From Corynebacterium tuberculostearicum (GTDB lineage Bacteria; Actinomycetota; Actinomycetes; Mycobacteriales; Mycobacteriaceae), in contig NZ_CP065972.1 in assembly GCF_016127015.1 (NCBI RefSeq), positions 744,001 through 808,000 of the forward strand: a stretch of 64,000 nt of DNA, written 5' to 3'. Each line of letters begins with the position of its first letter. The stretch's first letter is position 1. The notes under the pieces are model-generated. The model did no database searches, had not been told where the DNA came from, and saw only the letters and a program-made list of their open reading frames with translations. Both the position numbers and the translations under genes were made by a program. This document shows, one piece after another, positions 20,012 through 29,627 of this stretch.

Positions 20012-20506
20012 ATGCATTTCAAGAAGACCGCACTATTTTCGTTGTCCGCCGCTGCACTGATGGGCGCGGGTATTGCCAATGCCGCGCAGGTGCCCTCCGT
20101 TGATCCCGGGTTCAGCATGACCGCGCCGACTCAGTCTGACCTGATTTCTCCGCTGCCGAAGGGCGCGGAGAAGCTGGAGCCCCAGATCGAGGGCCAGACG
20201 ATCACTGGAACTCTCCACTCCGTTAAGGAAGACGGCAAGCTTAGTGTTGAGTTTGCCAAGGACCACTCCTTGGTGATGAATGATGGCTGCAATATCTACA
20301 CCACTACCTACGAGGTGGCTAAGGACGGCACCATCAGCGTGGGCGAGTTCAACTCCACCCGTGCGGCTTGCGATGAGCACACCCAGCAGCTTTCCGACGC
20401 CCTGCTGGGCCTCTTTGAGTCCAAGCCTTCTTTCTTCAACCTTCCCGGCGGCACCGTAGCCTTGGGTAGCGAGGAGGCGGCGGCCGAGTTTACTGTTGGC
20501 AAGTAA
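20012..20506 (+). CDS. Secreted small protein, META/HslJ-like
   Basis: 164 residues with a signal peptide (hydrophobic core TALFSLSAAALMGAGIANA). The mature part has the pattern NDGCNIYTTTYEV, then STRAAC and a C-terminal LGSEEAAAEF strand. This resembles the META domain, where the phrase DGCN is followed by a strand and a Cys-containing turn. Such proteins are secreted and of unknown function. A promoter and a strong terminator isolate it as a single gene. Confidence 0.7.
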   Translation: MHFKKTALFSLSAAALMGAGIANAAQVPSVDPGFSMTAPTQSDLISPLPKGAEKLEPQIEGQTITGTLHSVKEDGKLSVEFAKDHSLVMNDGCNIYTTTYEVAKDGTISVGEFNSTRAACDEHTQQLSDALLGLFESKPSFFNLPGGTVALGSEEAAAEFTVGK

Positions 20507-20529
20507 AAACTCGTAGCACACTAAAACTT

Positions 20530-20568
20530 AAAATGCGCACCATGTCTGCGGGCATGGTGCGCATTTTT
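20530..20568. terminator. Bidirectional intrinsic terminator
   Basis: A 15-bp perfect stem (AAAATGCGCACCATG with its complement), an 8-base loop and T-runs on both strands. It serves the META-like gene and the convergent membrane-protein gene. Confidence 0.9.
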
Positions 20569-20577
20569 GTGTGGGGA

Positions 20578-20901
20578 CTATTTGGCGTCGGAAAGCGCAT
20601 AAGCCGCGCCCGCCGAGGCCGCGGTCACGCTAAGGACGGCTGGCCAAGCGCCAATCTTCTTAGCCAACGGGTGGGAGGCGCCGAATGCACCCACGTAGAG
20701 TGCGCACAGGCCGGCAGTGGTAGCCGGGGTGGTTTTCTTGGCCCAAGAGCGCCCCGCCCAGACACCGGCAGCGGCGAGGATTACGCCGCCCAGCGGGCGA
20801 ATGCCGGTCTCGCGGGCGGTAACCCAGCCACCGATAAGGCCGAGGGTGACTGTGGTGGCGGTAGAAACGTCTTGGGGCTTTTTGATATCGATCATGGACA
20901 T
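20578..20901 (-). CDS. Small hydrophobic membrane protein
   Basis: 107 residues with about three membrane segments (near residues 18-33, 37-50 and 62-78, with a further hydrophobic tail). The opening is cytosolic and charged. AGTCTA on the plus strand (TAGACT on the minus strand) begins 12 bases before the ATG at 20901, so it is leaderless. It is divergent from the MFS gene with only 47 bases between, so the promoters are back to back. No family is recognised. Confidence 0.68.
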   Translation of the reverse strand: MSMIDIKKPQDVSTATTVTLGLIGGWVTARETGIRPLGGVILAAAGVWAGRSWAKKTTPATTAGLCALYVGAFGASHPLAKKIGAWPAVLSVTAASAGAAYALSDAK

Positions 20902-20948
20902 GTGACCAGTCTAGGTCGACATTTCTCGGCCCGCTAGACTCTAAGGCC

Positions 20949-22325
20949 ATGACTGTGGAGACGCATCTGCCGCCCGAGCGCCAAGCATGGCGCGCCATGT
21001 TTGCATTGTCCCTCGGATTCTTTGTTTCCCTGCTGGATCAATCCATGGTGGCGGTGGCGCTGCCTGATCTGCAACGTGAGCTGAACGCAGGGGTAAACCA
21101 CACCATGTGGGTATCCGCGGCCTATTTGTTGGCTGTGGTGGTGCCGCTGCTCTTTGCCGGCCGCTTGGGCGATGTTTTAGGCCAGCGCCGGATGTTCTGT
21201 TTGGGCGTGGGCGTTTTCGGGCTGGGTGCGGTGGCGTGTGCCGTGGCGCCCACTGTGGAAGTACTCATTGCGGCGCGAGCCGTGCAAGGCGTGGGTGCGT
21301 CCCTCCAGATGCCACAGACCATGTCCGTTATCAATCGCATCTTCGCGCGTGAGCGGCGTGGGCGCGCACTGGGCGTATGGGGCGTGATCGGCTCTGTAGC
21401 GGCACTTGCCGGTCCACTCGCCGGCGGCTTCCTTGTGGGGCACTTTGGGTGGCAAGCCGCCTTTTGGGCACACGTTCCCTTCGTGGTCCTAGCCATTGTC
21501 TTCGCGCTGCTGTGGGTGCCTGAACTACCCACGACCGCGCAGTCTATCGATGCGCCCTCGGCCATCGTTTCGCTCATCGCCTTGGCAGCAATCGTCTTTG
21601 GCATTCAGCAGGGCCCGGTGCTTGGCTGGGGTTGGACCATTTGGCTGATCCTGCTCGCCGGAGTTGCCGCTAGCGTCTGGTTTATTCGATTGCAGGCAAC
21701 CGCCCAGGCCCGCGGGTCGAGTCCGCTGGTGCCGCTGGCGTTATTTAGTGACCGCAATTACCTGGCGGGCTCGGTAGGCATCATCGCAATGGGGTTTATG
21801 GCTGCTGCGGTGATGCTTCCCATCATGCTGTGGCTGCAGACCATGCAGGGAGTGCCTGCAGGCGAAGCCGGCATCATCGTGGCTCCTATGGCGCTGGTGT
21901 CTCTCCTGATATCTCCGCTGGCTGGAATCATGGCGGATCACGTCAATCCACGGATTCTTGGGGTAATGGGATTTTCTATCCTTATATTCTCGCTCCTTGC
22001 GGCATGGTGGGTCATGCAGGTCGACGCCCTTCCGTGGGTACTCGGGCTGCCTATTGCCAGCCTAGGTGTGGGGCAGTCGTTCATTTGGGGTTCCAACGCA
22101 GCCACCACCTTGCGCGATATCTCACCAGAACTTATGGGCGCTGCCTCCGGTGTGTACAACACCTCCCGCCAGGTGGGATCCGTGGTGGGAGTTGCCCTGG
22201 TATCCGCAGTTATGCAAACGGGTCGCCCAGAGGCGGCAATTATTAATTCGCTGCTCGTCATCGTGGCTGCGCTGGTGGTGGGCCTGGTTTCTGCCCTAGG
22301 TTTTAGGGACACTCTGCAGGCCTAA
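20949..22325 (+). CDS. MFS drug-exporter-type transporter (DHA2-like)
   Basis: 458 residues with 12-14 hydrophobic segments. Motif A-like residues (LAGRLGDVLGQRRMF) follow the second helix. Motif C (GVIGSVAALAGPLAGGFL) in helix 5 is typical of proton-coupled exporters. Residues LDQSMVAVALPDLQRELN in helix 1 match the DHA2/EmrB group. It probably exports a toxic small molecule; the substrate is unknown. TAGACT begins 14 bases before the ATG, so it is probably leaderless. pfkA follows after 24 bases. Confidence 0.87.
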   Translation: MTVETHLPPERQAWRAMFALSLGFFVSLLDQSMVAVALPDLQRELNAGVNHTMWVSAAYLLAVVVPLLFAGRLGDVLGQRRMFCLGVGVFGLGAVACAVAPTVEVLIAARAVQGVGASLQMPQTMSVINRIFARERRGRALGVWGVIGSVAALAGPLAGGFLVGHFGWQAAFWAHVPFVVLAIVFALLWVPELPTTAQSIDAPSAIVSLIALAAIVFGIQQGPVLGWGWTIWLILLAGVAASVWFIRLQATAQARGSSPLVPLALFSDRNYLAGSVGIIAMGFMAAAVMLPIMLWLQTMQGVPAGEAGIIVAPMALVSLLISPLAGIMADHVNPRILGVMGFSILIFSLLAAWWVMQVDALPWVLGLPIASLGVGQSFIWGSNAATTLRDISPELMGAASGVYNTSRQVGSVVGVALVSAVMQTGRPEAAIINSLLVIVAALVVGLVSALGFRDTLQA

Positions 22326-22349
22326 AAATCGCGCGCTAGATTGGAAGGT

Positions 22350-23381
22350 ATGCGTCTAGGTGTTTTAACGTCCGGCGGCGATTGCCCCGGCCTCAATGCT
22401 GTAATCCGTGCGGTAGTGCGTACCGCGTCCAATGAATTTGGAGATACCGTTGTAGGTTATGAAGACGGCTGGGTGGGCCTGATGGAAGACCGCCGCCGCG
22501 ATCTTTATGACGATGCGGAAATCGACCGTATTCTGTTGCGCGGCGGCACCATCTTGGGCACCGGCCGCCTGCATCCGGATAAGTTCAAGGCCGGCCTTGA
22601 CCAGATTAAGTCCAACATGGCGGATGCCGGGGTAGATGCTCTAGTCGCCATCGGTGGTGAAGGTACCCTCAAGGGTGCAAAGTGGCTTTCTGATAACGGC
22701 GTGCCGATAGTGGGCGTGCCGAAGACCATTGATAATGACGTCAATGCCACCGACTACACGTTTGGTTTCGATACTGCGGTTTCTGTGGCCACCGATGCTA
22801 TCGACCGTCTGCACACCACCGCGGAGTCCCATAATCGCATCCTGATCGTGGAGGTTATGGGCCGCCACGTGGGATGGATTGCCCTGCATGCGGGCATGGC
22901 CGGCGGTGCGCACTACACCGTGGTACCGGAAGAGCCTTTCGATATCGCGGAGATTACGAAGGCGATGGAACGCCGCTTCCAGATGGGTGAGAAGTACGGC
23001 ATTATCTGTGTGGCAGAAGGCGCCCTCCCAAAGGAAGGGACGATGGACTTCGAGGCCGGCGGCGTCGATCAGTTCGGTCACCAGACCTTTAACGGCATCG
23101 GCCAGGTAATCGGCGATGAAATCAAGGCACGCACCGGGTATGACGTGCGTACGACCGTGCTGGGGCATATCCAGCGCGGCGGCACGCCGACGGCCTATGA
23201 TCGCGTCCTTGCAACTCGATACGGTGTACATGCAGCCCGTGCTATTCACGAGGGCAAATCCGGCATGTGTGTTGCCCTGCATGGTGAAAATATTGACCTA
23301 GTTCCACTCGAAGATGCCGTGGGCCAATTGAAGACGGTACCGGAATCGCGTTACCGCAACGCCCAGGCGCTCTTTGGCTAG
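22350..23381 (+). CDS. pfkA: 6-phosphofructokinase
   Basis: 343 residues. The opening [19 protein letters not shown] is the nucleotide-binding loop, and [12 protein letters not shown] is the catalytic segment. The second phosphate-binding loop reads GGEGTLKG. A glycine here, rather than aspartate, points to ATP and not pyrophosphate as donor, as in other actinobacterial enzymes. It phosphorylates fructose 6-phosphate in glycolysis. TAGATT begins 13 bases before the ATG (leaderless). A hairpin terminator follows. Confidence 0.96.
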   Translation: MRLGVLTSGGDCPGLNAVIRAVVRTASNEFGDTVVGYEDGWVGLMEDRRRDLYDDAEIDRILLRGGTILGTGRLHPDKFKAGLDQIKSNMADAGVDALVAIGGEGTLKGAKWLSDNGVPIVGVPKTIDNDVNATDYTFGFDTAVSVATDAIDRLHTTAESHNRILIVEVMGRHVGWIALHAGMAGGAHYTVVPEEPFDIAEITKAMERRFQMGEKYGIICVAEGALPKEGTMDFEAGGVDQFGHQTFNGIGQVIGDEIKARTGYDVRTTVLGHIQRGGTPTAYDRVLATRYGVHAARAIHEGKSGMCVALHGENIDLVPLEDAVGQLKTVPESRYRNAQALFG

Positions 23382-23411
23382 AGGCATTCCGCGTTCCGAA
23401 TATTAAGATAG

Positions 23412-23442
23412 CGCTCCCACTGGGTGGGAGCGTATTCTTTTG
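23412..23442 (+). terminator. Terminator after pfkA
   Basis: CGCTCCCAC and GTGGGAGCG form a 9-bp stem with a 3-base loop, followed by TATTCTTTT. Its tail runs up to the start of the next gene. Confidence 0.8.
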
Positions 23443-23445
23443 TCC

Positions 23446-24429
23446 ATGAGTATCGATAGCATGACAGATAATCGGGTAGAGGCGCCCGCTGCGCCCTCCT
23501 CAGCACAAGACCGTCAAGCGCTCATTGCAGCGCTAGGTTTTCCCGTGCTCGTGATTATCGGTGGCGTGGTGGGATACCTCGCGCCAGAAACCGCAGCTTC
23601 CTTCGCCCCGCAGGTCACCCCGCTGCTGGGGATTGTCATGTTCGGTATGGGCCTAACCCTCAAGCCGGTGGATTTTGCTTTGGTGGCACGCCGTCCGCTG
23701 CCCGTTTTCATTGGAGTGGTAGCGCAGTTCGTTATCATGCCGCTGGTGGCGCTGCTGGTAGTCGCGGTGATGGATCTTCCCGATGCTGTAGCTGCCGGCG
23801 TTATCCTTGTAGGATGTGCGCCGGGCGGTACGAGTTCCAATGTGGTGTCTTATCTTGCGCGCGGTGATGTGGCTCTGTCGGTGACCATGACGTCCATTTC
23901 CACCCTGTTGGCGCCGGTTCTTACTCCTTTGTTGACTTTGTGGTTGGCGGGGGAGTATATGCCAGTCTCCGCTTCAGCCATGGCGTGGTCCATTGTCAAG
24001 GTAGTTCTCATTCCCGTCGTTGCCGGCATTCTCATCGGCATGCTATTTCCGCGCGTGGTGGCAAAGATTAACGCGGCATTGCCGTGGATCTCGGTTGCGG
24101 CCATTTCGGCCATTGTGTGCATCGTGGTCGGCTGCGCGCACGACACCATCGCTACGGCGGGTGCGCTTGTCTTTGCGGCCGTAGTTGCCCATAATGCCTG
24201 TGGCTATCTGCTGGGCTACATTGCAGGAGTGGTCACCAAGCAGCCGATCGCCGCGCGGCGCACCATGGCCGTCGAGGTGGGCATGCAAAACTCTGGCTTG
24301 GCCACCTCCCTGGCATCGACCTATATGAACCCATTAGCCGCCCTGCCAGGTGCCGTCTTTTCTGTGTGGCACAACCTCTCTGGTGCGGTGCTTGCAGCCA
24401 TCTGCCGCTATTCGGATTCCCGGAAGTAG
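23446..24429 (+). CDS. Bile acid:sodium symporter (BASS) family transporter
   Basis: 327 residues with about ten membrane segments. Signature residues are LGIVMFGMGLTLKP in the N-terminal bundle and GCAPGGTSSNVVSYLARGDVAL, the conserved core of the BASS family. Bacterial members carry sodium-coupled organic anions such as pantoate or keto-acids; the substrate is not predictable. The start at 23446 is one of several close candidates; a TTG six bases upstream and an ATG at 23461 are also in frame. Confidence 0.9.
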   Translation: MSIDSMTDNRVEAPAAPSSAQDRQALIAALGFPVLVIIGGVVGYLAPETAASFAPQVTPLLGIVMFGMGLTLKPVDFALVARRPLPVFIGVVAQFVIMPLVALLVVAVMDLPDAVAAGVILVGCAPGGTSSNVVSYLARGDVALSVTMTSISTLLAPVLTPLLTLWLAGEYMPVSASAMAWSIVKVVLIPVVAGILIGMLFPRVVAKINAALPWISVAAISAIVCIVVGCAHDTIATAGALVFAAVVAHNACGYLLGYIAGVVTKQPIAARRTMAVEVGMQNSGLATSLASTYMNPLAALPGAVFSVWHNLSGAVLAAICRYSDSRK

Positions 24430-24442
24430 GGCGGAAGAACTG

Positions 24443-25228
24443 CTAAAAATTAATCGTGACCGCAGGGTAGGACTCGTCTACATACCAGGGCTCTTTCTGG
24501 ACGGTGAGTGGGGGCTGGCCTTGCTCGAAAGATAGGGTGTCGCCGTCTTTGACGGTGGCGCCTTGCAGAACATGGTCTGCGATATTGGCCAGCTTGTAAT
24601 AGAGATCGGTGGGATCCATGGATTCGGTCGCTGCTTGGACTTCCGGGTGTCCGGCTTGGACCAGCCCAACGGTATAACCCAAGATCTTGTTTTCTTTTTG
24701 GGTAAGCCACACCGGAGCGATGTGCATTGGGGCAAGGTTATCCCGAACGGCCTCGAGGAAAGTATTCGGCGCGATAGAAACGTTGCCGCGCGGGTTATGG
24801 ACTATCAGGCAGTCGGGGTGCTCGGCTACCACCGCAGTGGCCTTGGAGAGTAGCTCAAGGTGATCGCGGCGGGCCTCGCGGAATTGCTTCGCGCGATCAT
24901 TTTCGGTCTCACGGGGAAGCACGGACACGAGGACTTGTGCGGTGGCGGAATCGAGGCCGCGGGCATCCGCGCTCAAAATGGGGTGGAGGCCATAGCTATC
25001 GCGGATGGGTGGGGTATCGACGGCTTGGTAGTGCAATAAGAAGGAATCATCAAGCTCGACCATGATGCTTCCTGGATTCTTACCCGGTGTGATTTCTCCC
25101 AGGCGATCGCCAAAAGTGGTGGTCAGGCGCTCGCTTACCTCCTCAGGGGTAGGGGCAGTGCGGAAGACTGCGATGTTGATCAATGGGGCATCGATAAGCG
25201 CGGCATCAACGCTATGTGGTGTAGTCAT
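24443..25228 (-). CDS. Conserved hypothetical protein, possibly DUF4261-type
   Basis: 261 residues, cytosolic, with no signal or membrane segment. The start at 25228 has TAAGCT beginning 13 bases upstream; the longer frame runs into the gatB side. Segments such as [31 protein letters not shown] and a glycine-rich C-terminal half recall the DUF4261 family, but I am not certain. Its role is unknown. It is divergent from gatB, separated by 57 bases. Confidence 0.65.
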   Translation of the reverse strand: MTTPHSVDAALIDAPLINIAVFRTAPTPEEVSERLTTTFGDRLGEITPGKNPGSIMVELDDSFLLHYQAVDTPPIRDSYGLHPILSADARGLDSATAQVLVSVLPRETENDRAKQFREARRDHLELLSKATAVVAEHPDCLIVHNPRGNVSIAPNTFLEAVRDNLAPMHIAPVWLTQKENKILGYTVGLVQAGHPEVQAATESMDPTDLYYKLANIADHVLQGATVKDGDTLSFEQGQPPLTVQKEPWYVDESYPAVTINF

Positions 25229-25272
25229 AATATTCAGCTTAGGGGCGTGAGCGCGCGGGCGCATGGACGTAT

Positions 25273-25278
25273 TAAGAT
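25273..25278 (+). promoter_or_regulatory. -10 element of gatB (leaderless)
   Basis: TAAGAT begins 13 bases before the ATG at 25286. No ribosome-binding site is present, which supports this start and a leaderless mRNA. Confidence 0.6.
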
Positions 25279-25285
25279 GGCACGC

Positions 25286-26791
25286 ATGACTGCTGCGATG
25301 TATGACCTGATGGACTTCGATGAGGTCCTAGAAAAGTTCGAACCGGTAATGGGCATGGAAGTCCACGTAGAGCTGGATACGGAAACCAAGATGTTTTCTA
25401 CCTCTCCTACGAACTTCAACGCAGCGCCTAATTCCAACGTTGACCCGGTATCCTTGGGCCTTCCCGGTGCGCTGCCGGTAGTTAACTCCAAGGGCGTGGA
25501 GGGTGCCATCAAGATTGGGCTTGCGCTTAATTGTTCCATTGCGGAGTCCTCACGCTTTGCCCGCAAAAATTACTTTTACCCGGACCAGCCGAAGAATTAC
25601 CAGATTTCCCAGTACGACGAGCCGATTGCCTATGACGGCTACCTGGACGTTGTGTTGGAGGACGGCACCGAGTGGCGCGTAGAAATCGAGCGTGCCCACA
25701 TGGAGGAAGACACCGGCAAGTTGACCCACCTCGGTGGTGCGGACGGTCGTATTCACGGCGCCACGGCGTCCCTGGTGGATTGTAACCGTGCGGGTATTCC
25801 TCTCATTGAGATTGTTACCAAGCCGATCATTGGCGCCGGTGAGCGCGCGCCCGAGGTGGCTAAGGCTTACGTTTCCGCCCTGCGCGAGCTCGTTGCAGCC
25901 TTGGGCGTTTCCGACGCCCGCATGGACCAAGGCTCTATGCGTGTGGATTCCAACCTATCCCTGCGCCCGGTGGGCCAGGAAGAGTTTGGTACCCGTACCG
26001 AAACCAAGAACATTAACTCCCTGCGTTCCGTGGAGCAGGCGGTTCGCTTCGAGATGCAGCGTCAGGCGCAGGTGCTCGAAGATGGCGGCACCATTGACCA
26101 GGAAACCCGCCACTATCAAGAGGCCGATGGCACCACCTCCAAGGGTCGTCCGAAGGAAACCGCGGAAGACTACCGTTACTTCAATGATCCGGACCTGCCG
26201 CCGGTCATCGCCCCGCGCGAGTGGGTAGAAGAGCTGCGCCAGACCCTTCCGGAGCTGCCATGGGTTCGCCGTGCGCGCATCCAGGAAGAGTGGGGCATCA
26301 AGGATGAGGAGATGCGCGACCTGGTTAATGCCGGTGCCCTCGACCTCATCGTGGATACCGTCGAGGCCGGTGCGAAGCCAGACGAGGCACGCTCCTGGTG
26401 GGTTTCCTACCTAGCCGGCAAGGCCAACGAGCAGGATACCGATCTTGCTGGTTTGTCCATTACTCCGCAGCACGTGGCGCGCGTTATCGCACTCGTCAAC
26501 GAAGGCAAGCTGACCACCAAGCTCGCGCGCAAGGCCGTCGATGGTGTGTTGGCGGGCGAGGGTGACGTCGACGAAGTCGTCGAAAAGCGTGGTTTGGAGG
26601 TCGTGCGCGATGACGGCGCCATCGAGAAGGCCGTAGATGACGCGCTGGCCGCCAACCCGGACATTGTGGAAAAGTACCGTGCCGGCAATAAGAAGGTCAC
26701 CGGGGCCATCGTGGGTGCGGTCATGAAGGCCACGCAGGGCAAGGCCGATCCGGGCCAGGTCAATAAGCTTATCGCAGAGAAGCTGAACTAA
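25286..26791 (+). CDS. gatB: Glu-tRNA(Gln) amidotransferase subunit B
   Basis: 501 residues from [16 protein letters not shown], which matches the N-terminus of corynebacterial GatB; longer in-frame extensions are rejected. It contains [16 protein letters not shown], the [16 protein letters not shown] motif and the C-terminal helical and YqeY-like tail that grips the tRNA elbow. It phosphorylates the glutamyl group of Glu-tRNA(Gln) and transfers ammonia from GatA. It is separate from gatCA. A terminator follows. Confidence 0.97.
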   Translation: MTAAMYDLMDFDEVLEKFEPVMGMEVHVELDTETKMFSTSPTNFNAAPNSNVDPVSLGLPGALPVVNSKGVEGAIKIGLALNCSIAESSRFARKNYFYPDQPKNYQISQYDEPIAYDGYLDVVLEDGTEWRVEIERAHMEEDTGKLTHLGGADGRIHGATASLVDCNRAGIPLIEIVTKPIIGAGERAPEVAKAYVSALRELVAALGVSDARMDQGSMRVDSNLSLRPVGQEEFGTRTETKNINSLRSVEQAVRFEMQRQAQVLEDGGTIDQETRHYQEADGTTSKGRPKETAEDYRYFNDPDLPPVIAPREWVEELRQTLPELPWVRRARIQEEWGIKDEEMRDLVNAGALDLIVDTVEAGAKPDEARSWWVSYLAGKANEQDTDLAGLSITPQHVARVIALVNEGKLTTKLARKAVDGVLAGEGDVDEVVEKRGLEVVRDDGAIEKAVDDALAANPDIVEKYRAGNKKVTGAIVGAVMKATQGKADPGQVNKLIAEKLN

Positions 26792-26805
26792 GACCCCCAA
26801 AGAAC

Positions 26806-26850
26806 CAGCCGCGCTTTCCCTCCTCAACGAGAGAGGCGTGGCTGTTTTTA
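26806..26850 (+). terminator. Terminator after gatB
   Basis: AGCCGCGCTTTCCCTC pairs with GAGAGAGGCGTGGCT, allowing G-U pairs, followed by TTTTTAGTTTT. Confidence 0.75.
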
Positions 26851-26925
26851 GTTTTCCTCCCCTGTCGGAAATGGTGATTACTGTCGTTAGGCGAGGTCAG
26901 TGGATTTACGCGTAGGGTCGTGGGC

Positions 26926-27978
26926 ATGACAATTAAGAGCAAAGTATTGCAAAAGGAAAGCCCTGAAGCACCATTCAAAATCGTAGAAATCGAGCGCCGC
27001 GATCCGCGCGAAGACGATGTGGTCATTGATATCAAGGCTGCAGGTATTTGCCACTCCGATATTCACACCATCCGCAACGAGTGGGGTCAGGCGCACTTCC
27101 CCCTGACAGTGGGCCATGAGATCGCCGGCGTTGTGGAAGCTGTGGGTGATAAGGTCACCAAGTTCAAAGTGGGCGACCGCGTGGGCGTGGGCTGCCTAGT
27201 GAACTCCTGTGGCGAGTGCGAACAGTGCCGCAACGGCCAAGAGCAGAACTGCCTGAATGGCAATGTGGGTACCTATAACTCCGAAGACGTAGATGGCACC
27301 ATTACCCAAGGCGGTTACGCCCAGAAGGTAGTCGTCAACGAAAACTTTGTGTGCACCATCCCGGAGGGTATCGACTTTGATGTCGCAGCCCCGCTGCTGT
27401 GCGCCGGAATCACCACCTATTCGCCGTTGGCTCGCTGGCAGGTCAAGGAAGGCGACAAGGTTGCCGTAGTAGGCCTTGGCGGCTTGGGTCACATGGGTGT
27501 GCAGATCGCGGCGGCTAAGGGTGCGGAAGTAACCGTGATTTCCCGCTCCCTGCGCAAGGAAAAGGAAGCTTATGAGCTGGGTGCGAAGCATATTCTGGCC
27601 ACCGGTGAGGACGAAGACTTCTTTGACAACCACCGTGGTGAATTCGACGTCATCTTGTCCACCATTTCGGCCCAGTACTCACTCAACGACTATCTACAGC
27701 TGCTGAAGCCGCGCGGCATCATGTCCGTCGTGGGACTCCCGCCGGAGGAGCTGGGGATCCATATGAGCAGCCTCGTCGGCGGCGGCAAGGTGCTAACCGG
27801 CAATAATATCGGCGGCATTGCAGAGACCCAGGAGATGCTGGATTTCTGCGCCGAGCACGGGATCGGCGCCGTTATTGAAAAGATCGGCGTTAACGATGTT
27901 GATGACGCTTATGAGCGCGTGGTGGCAGGCGATGTAAAGTTCCGCTTCGTGATTGATACCGCGACCTTCGACGACTAA
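26926..27978 (+). CDS. Zinc-dependent alcohol dehydrogenase (YahK/CAD-like)
   Basis: 350 residues of the medium-chain dehydrogenase family. The catalytic zinc ligands are in GICHSDIHT and GHEIAGVV; the structural zinc cysteines are CGECEQCRNGQEQNC. The Rossmann motif is GLGGLGHMGVQIAA, followed by SRSLRKEKEA, which favours NADP(H). It probably reduces aldehydes or oxidises alcohols of broad range. TAGGGT begins 13 bases before the ATG (leaderless). The gene is monocistronic. Confidence 0.93.
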   Translation: MTIKSKVLQKESPEAPFKIVEIERRDPREDDVVIDIKAAGICHSDIHTIRNEWGQAHFPLTVGHEIAGVVEAVGDKVTKFKVGDRVGVGCLVNSCGECEQCRNGQEQNCLNGNVGTYNSEDVDGTITQGGYAQKVVVNENFVCTIPEGIDFDVAAPLLCAGITTYSPLARWQVKEGDKVAVVGLGGLGHMGVQIAAAKGAEVTVISRSLRKEKEAYELGAKHILATGEDEDFFDNHRGEFDVILSTISAQYSLNDYLQLLKPRGIMSVVGLPPEELGIHMSSLVGGGKVLTGNNIGGIAETQEMLDFCAEHGIGAVIEKIGVNDVDDAYERVVAGDVKFRFVIDTATFDD

Positions 27979-28020
27979 AGCGTTAGGTTGAATTCGCGGA
28001 ACGCCCGAATGTGATTTACC

Positions 28021-28097
28021 ACAACATCGGTATGTGTCAGTAGGTGTTTAACGGGTCACTTACGTACCATTCCTTAAGGAACGCATACCGGTGTTGT
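28021..28097 (+). ncRNA. Candidate structured RNA / riboswitch-like leader
   Basis: An outer stem pairs ACAACATCGGTATG (28021-28034) with CATACCGGTGTTGT (28084-28097): 14 pairs, one of them G-U. Inside lie two hairpins: GTAGGTG/CACTTAC (28040-28046 with 28057-28063) and TTCC-TTAA-GGAA (28070-28081). Together they make a three-way junction. TTGAAT and TGTGAT upstream (27988-28015, spacer 16) would start transcription at the outer stem. It precedes the YkvI-type gene by 86 bases. No known class is recognised. Confidence 0.5.
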
Positions 28098-28183
28098 GTA
28101 GCCCACGTGCTGGGGAGTGGGGGGGACTAGGGGCCGCGCGCACCAGTATGCGAGAGATATTCGCTACAAAAAGTTAGGCAACC

Positions 28184-29611
28184 GTGTCTTCTAAAAACAT
28201 TATCGCCATTGCCATGTCCTTCGTGGGCTTGTTGGTGGGCGCCGGCTTTGCCACGGGCCAAGAGGTGGTGCAGTACTTCACTGCCTTTGGTTCCTGGGGT
28301 ATTCCCGGCATCATTATCGCCGCACTGATCATGACCCTTGCCGGTACCGTGTTCTTGCAGCTGGGCAGCTACTTCCACGCTTCTGAGCACAACACCGTTT
28401 TCCGCAATGTCACCCACCCGATCGTCTCCAAGTTGCTGGACGTCGCGGTCATCATCACCCTCTTCGCTATTGGCTTTGTGATGTTGGCCGGCGCGGGTTC
28501 CAATATGGAGCAGCAGTTTGGCTGGAAGACGTGGATCGGCTCCACGCTTATGCTGGTCTTGGTGCTTGTCGTGGGCATGCTCGACGTGGATAAGGTATCC
28601 AAGGTCATCGGTGCTGTAACACCGACCATCATCATTGCGGTCATTGGCGTAGCCATCTACACCGGCCTCAATATGCCGGATGACATCGGCGCCGCTATGG
28701 ACGCCTCCAGCCAGATCGACACCCCGATTGGTAACTGGCTCATTTCCGCACTCAACTACAACGGCCTTGCCCTGATGCTCGCCGTGTCCATGTCCCTGGT
28801 TATCGGTGGCGATAACATCAGTCCGCGCGAGGCCGGTTGGGGCGGCGTGGTAGGCGGCGTCATCTACTCCATCATGATGGGCCTTGCCGGATTCTCCTTG
28901 CTGATGAACTCGGACAAGGCACAAGGTTCCGATATTCCGATGCTGTCCTTGGTAGATAGCGTTAACCCGACGCTCGGCTCCATCATGGCGGTCATCATCT
29001 ACCTGATGATCTTCAATACCGCTATCGGTATGTTCTACGCGCTGGGCAAGCGCCTATCTGCCGGTCATGAGAAGCGCTTCCCGGTTATCTTCGTGATCGG
29101 CTGCTTGGCTGGTTTCGCCGTTTCCTTCGCCGGCTTCAAGACCCTGATGAACTACATCTACCCCGTCATCGGCTACATGGGCATCTTGATGGTGGCCATC
29201 TTGGTCTTTGCCTGGTTCCGCAGCCAGTCCCAGATCCAGGATGAGGCCGTGAGGCGCGAGCGCGTACGTTCACTTATGCACCTGAAGCTGAACCCCAACA
29301 AGGATTATGACGCTGAACGTTATGATGACGAGATTGGCCAGCACATCGAGGACTCCAATATGGATAACGAGGCCCTCTATGATGAGCTGGTGGATGAGGT
29401 CACCGAGGAGCTTGACGGCGACGATGACGTGGACTTTGACAAGGAAAAGTACGAAGAAAAGCGCCACGATTACTCCTACTACACCGAGCGTGATGCGGTA
29501 GAAACTGACCGCACCCCGGAAGAAATTGAAAAGTGGGTCGAAGAAACCGGTGCATCCGGTGACCCCGAGGAAGATGAGGAGCAGCCGAAGGCTGACAATT
29601 CCAAGAATTAA
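28184..29611 (+). CDS. YkvI-family membrane transporter with acidic C-terminal tail
   Basis: 475 residues. Residues 1-345 carry about ten hydrophobic segments, beginning with the APC-type helix FVGLLVGAGFATGQEVVQYF, as in YkvI (an APC-superfamily relative of unknown substrate). Residues from about 350 to the end form a soluble, strongly acidic tail rich in Asp, Glu and Tyr. The start is GTG; no clear ribosome-binding site or close -10 is present, so the mRNA probably includes the structured leader upstream. The aldo/keto reductase gene follows within about 20 bases. Confidence 0.85.
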   Translation: MSSKNIIAIAMSFVGLLVGAGFATGQEVVQYFTAFGSWGIPGIIIAALIMTLAGTVFLQLGSYFHASEHNTVFRNVTHPIVSKLLDVAVIITLFAIGFVMLAGAGSNMEQQFGWKTWIGSTLMLVLVLVVGMLDVDKVSKVIGAVTPTIIIAVIGVAIYTGLNMPDDIGAAMDASSQIDTPIGNWLISALNYNGLALMLAVSMSLVIGGDNISPREAGWGGVVGGVIYSIMMGLAGFSLLMNSDKAQGSDIPMLSLVDSVNPTLGSIMAVIIYLMIFNTAIGMFYALGKRLSAGHEKRFPVIFVIGCLAGFAVSFAGFKTLMNYIYPVIGYMGILMVAILVFAWFRSQSQIQDEAVRRERVRSLMHLKLNPNKDYDAERYDDEIGQHIEDSNMDNEALYDELVDEVTEELDGDDDVDFDKEKYEEKRHDYSYYTERDAVETDRTPEEIEKWVEETGASGDPEEDEEQPKADNSKN

Positions 29612-29627
29612 GCGGACAATGGGTGCT

